Part shown: positions 62,399-64,000 of the stretch, piece after piece | How positions within the stretch are numbered: position 1 is the stretch's first letter | Layout of the letters: every line of letters begins with the position of its first letter | Source: Skermania sp. ID1734 | GTDB lineage: Bacteria > Actinomycetota > Actinomycetes > Mycobacteriales > Mycobacteriaceae | NCBI RefSeq assembly: GCF_007489285.1 | Contig: NZ_VLIY01000002.1 | Coordinates: 62,001 to 126,000, forward strand | Reading direction: 5' to 3' | DNA: 64,000 nucleotides | Notes under the pieces: generated by a model | Seen by the model: only the letters and a program-made list of their open reading frames with translations | Databases searched by the model: none | What the model was told of the DNA's origin: nothing | Program-made: the position numbers and the translations under genes

Positions 62399-62791
62399 TC
62401 ATTGCAGCGTCGGATCCGTGACCCGGCCGCTGCTTCCGTTGGCGACCAGCAGGTCCGAAAGATCGAGTAGTGGATTTGCCGGTAGCACATCGACGTATCC
62501 CCGATAGATGACGCCGCCGTTGGGACACCACACCAGAACATGAGAGCGACCGGGTTCGATGTTGTGCGCCACCACGCTTCCCGACGGGCCGACAGCGACG
62601 CTCTGCGTGTGCCGCTCGGAGTCCGGATCGACGAGGCACTGACCGGGATCGGGATATCCGCTGACGGTCACCTTGATTCGCTGCCGCCCGGCGACGACGG
62701 TGGCGGTCGGGTCTGCGCCCGCGAATCCTGGTGTCGCCAGTGCGATTGCGGCGAGGCTAACCAGAACTGTGCACGCACGTAGGAAAGTCAT
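62399..62791 (-). CDS. Small secreted protein of unknown function
   Basis: 130-residue protein with an N-terminal signal peptide (about residues 1-26: FLRACTVLVSLAAIALATPGFAGA, ending in AxA-like cleavage before DPT). The mature part is a probable beta-rich domain with two cysteines (GQCLVD near 51 and LVWCPNG near 87) that could form one disulphide. I do not recognise a family. Similar small Cys-pair exported proteins are common in mycolic-acid bacteria. It is convergent with the oxidoreductase gene. Confidence 0.65.
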   Translation of the reverse strand: MTFLRACTVLVSLAAIALATPGFAGADPTATVVAGRQRIKVTVSGYPDPGQCLVDPDSERHTQSVAVGPSGSVVAHNIEPGRSHVLVWCPNGGVIYRGYVDVLPANPLLDLSDLLVANGSSGRVTDPTLQ

Positions 62792-62883
62792 TACCCGATC
62801 GTATGACTTTGCGGGCGATTAGCGGGACGATCGGCGTATGGTTTGACATCATCGGATGCCGCGAGAGAAACGGTCACAGATAT

Positions 62884-63369
62884 ATGAACGGGCACAACCA
62901 GACTGACGAATCCGGCTCGGTTTCAAAAGCACGGGAACGAGTGGCCGCCGAGTTGGCCGAGCTCCGGCAACGGCGCGAGCGCATGGCCAACGACCTGTCC
63001 CGACTCGACAACGTCGGCGATCGGGGCGACGACGCCGACGAACTTGGGCAGGCAGACGCCTTGGCAGCACTGGACAATCGAATCACCGAGTTGAGCACCT
63101 GGCTCGCCGGCGGCGACGCGATGAACGCTGACGGCACGCTGCCCGACGGCACCACTGCCACCCTGCGGTTCGGCGATTCGGATCCGGAGCGAATCCGGAT
63201 CGTCGCCATCGCCGACGAAGTATCCGACGACGACGCCACCACGGTCACCGCACACAGCCCCTTGGGGCGGGCGCTCGTGGGTCGGCAATCGGGCGATGTG
63301 GTTACCTTCGAGACGCCGCAAGGACCGCGACAGGCCGAAATCCTCGCGCTGAATCTGCCCGAGGACTGA
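62884..63369 (+). CDS. GreA/GreB-family transcription factor-like protein
   Basis: 161 residues with the two-part plan of Gre factors: an N-terminal antiparallel coiled coil (about 12-78: AELAELRQRRERMANDLSRLDN ... ALDNRITELSTWLAG) and a C-terminal FKBP-like domain (TATLRFGDSDPERIRIVAI and HSPLGRALVGRQSGDVVTFETPQG near 124-147, the conserved SPLGxALxGxxxGD motif). The tip of the coil has GDRGDDADELGQAD, acidic residues in the place where GreA uses Asp/Glu to coordinate Mg in the polymerase channel, but the GreA GDLxENAEY motif is not kept. It is therefore a Gre-like paralogue, whether cleavage-stimulating or inhibitory is unknown. Start at 62884 (MNGHNQTDES) is preferred over a frame-extended start at 62803. 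Confidence 0.75.
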   Translation: MNGHNQTDESGSVSKARERVAAELAELRQRRERMANDLSRLDNVGDRGDDADELGQADALAALDNRITELSTWLAGGDAMNADGTLPDGTTATLRFGDSDPERIRIVAIADEVSDDDATTVTAHSPLGRALVGRQSGDVVTFETPQGPRQAEILALNLPED

Positions 63370-63388
63370 TAGTTCGCGACTTGTGGGT

Positions 63389-64000
63389 ATGAGTGCGGGT
63401 GTGGAGAACCTCGATGACAGTCAGCTACTGAACCTCGGCATCCAACGCGCGTACGAGGACAACGCCGAACAGCCCGCCCGACTCTCGGATGAGACCGTGC
63501 TGGCGCTTCGGGAAGCACTGGGGCAGCCTGATCCGCAGCTCGAGAGCAGCGCACCCATCGTCGTGCATCCCGGTGACGTCTGCGACTGGGATGTCGACGG
63601 CGTGGAATTGGAAGACGGCACGAGTACCGAGTTGCGGCGCGGTGCGGTCATCGACCTGCCCCTCGGCTACCACTACGCCATCGCCAAGGATCGACGCCGC
63701 CGCCTGATTGTCTCGCCGGGCCGCTGTGTGCTGCCAACGACGCGGCAGTGGGGCTGGACGGCCCAGTTGTACGCGACGCGCTCGAAAAAGAGTTGGGGGA
63801 TAGGCGATTTCGCTGATCTCGGCGAGCTTGCGGACCTCGCGCGGGCGCAGGGTGCGGGCTTCGTCCTGGTCAACCCGTTGCACGCGGGCGGGTCGTCGCG
63901 GCGTCAGGAACCGAGCCCGTACTTTCCGACGAGCAGGCAGTTCCTCAATCCGGTCTATCTGGCGGTGCACGAGGTTGCGGGCGCGGCGCAGCTTGGTTCA
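63389..64000 (+). CDS. malQ: 4-alpha-glucanotransferase (amylomaltase), 5' part
   Basis: Only the first 204 codons are in the window; the gene runs off the right edge. The visible part carries the family's N-terminal beta domain (about 1-130) and the start of the GH77 barrel: WGWTAQLYATRSKKSWGIGDFADLGELA near 117-145, AGFVLVNPLHA and PSPYFPTSRQFLNPVYL, all typical of MalQ. The enzyme transfers maltooligosaccharide segments between glucans in glycogen/maltodextrin metabolism. Start ATG at 63389 lies 19 bp after the Gre-like gene; a strong ribosome-binding site is lacking. Confidence 0.9.
   Translation, partial: MSAGVENLDDSQLLNLGIQRAYEDNAEQPARLSDETVLALREALGQPDPQLESSAPIVVHPGDVCDWDVDGVELEDGTSTELRRGAVIDLPLGYHYAIAKDRRRRLIVSPGRCVLPTTRQWGWTAQLYATRSKKSWGIGDFADLGELADLARAQGAGFVLVNPLHAGGSSRRQEPSPYFPTSRQFLNPVYLAVHEVAGAAQLGS

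Overview
The window is a gene-dense, high-GC actinobacterial chromosome segment. A mycobactin/nocobactin-type siderophore locus, a cutinase, F420-type oxidoreductases, a DUF222/13E12 HNH gene behind a mycobacterial-type LexA box, a furA-katG pair and a RecBCD operon together point to a mycolic-acid actinomycete (order Mycobacteriales, perhaps near Nocardia or Rhodococcus). The genus cannot be fixed from this sequence. I saw no rRNA, tRNA, CRISPR array, prophage or intact insertion sequence.

1-17.6 kb: siderophore assembly line. On the minus strand, from an iron-box promoter at about 16.86 kb, run a thioesterase, a stand-alone ketosynthase (mbtC-like), an AT-KR-ACP synthase (mbtD-like) and two NRPSs (mbtE-like with a degenerate second adenylation domain, and mbtF-like C-A-PCP-E). 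Genes are coupled by ATGA or short overlaps. A GNAT acyltransferase (mbtK-like) diverges from the same iron-box region. At the left edge a SagB-type flavin oxidase converges on the last NRPS and is a good candidate for oxidising a phenyloxazoline to the oxazole of nocobactins. Salicylate synthase, salicylate-AMP ligase, the cyclising NRPS, lysine N-hydroxylase and MbtH are not in view and may lie to the left.

17.6-23 kb: type II NADH dehydrogenase, a cytochrome P450 and an LppU-like membrane protein. Then comes the most interesting locus: a protein made only of the regulatory domain of 2-isopropylmalate synthase (LeuA). It is preceded by a promoter, a 9-codon leader peptide with adjacent Leu-Leu-Val-Val codons and two mutually competing hairpins, a classic attenuator layout. 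It converges on a small ECF-like sigma factor gene, and the gap is filled by five tandem 38-bp units copied from the 3' end of that gene.

23-33 kb: recC-recB-recD operon with a 30-bp direct repeat between recC and recB, then a convergent adk-hyi pair.

33-44.3 kb: accessory metabolism: PAS protein, F420-type oxidoreductase, PrmC-like methyltransferase, SDR, sugar porter, amidase, TetR regulator, AurF-type diiron protein, SDR, NAD(P)-binding dehydrogenase, F420-dependent reductase and a patatin-like lipase.

44.3-53 kb: a four-gene signalling block (response regulator, histidine kinase, kinase-like membrane protein without catalytic motifs, HTH-only LuxR protein), a poorly coding stretch, a secreted cutinase, TetR plus glycosyltransferase, and an SOS-controlled DUF222-HNH protein.

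53-64 kb: AgpS-like flavoprotein, a single-chain biotin-dependent acyl-CoA carboxylase, the furA-katG oxidative stress operon with a leaderless promoter and a strong terminator, a CsbD-like stress protein, a medium-chain reductase, a secreted protein, a GreA/GreB-family protein and the 5' part of malQ, which runs off the right edge.
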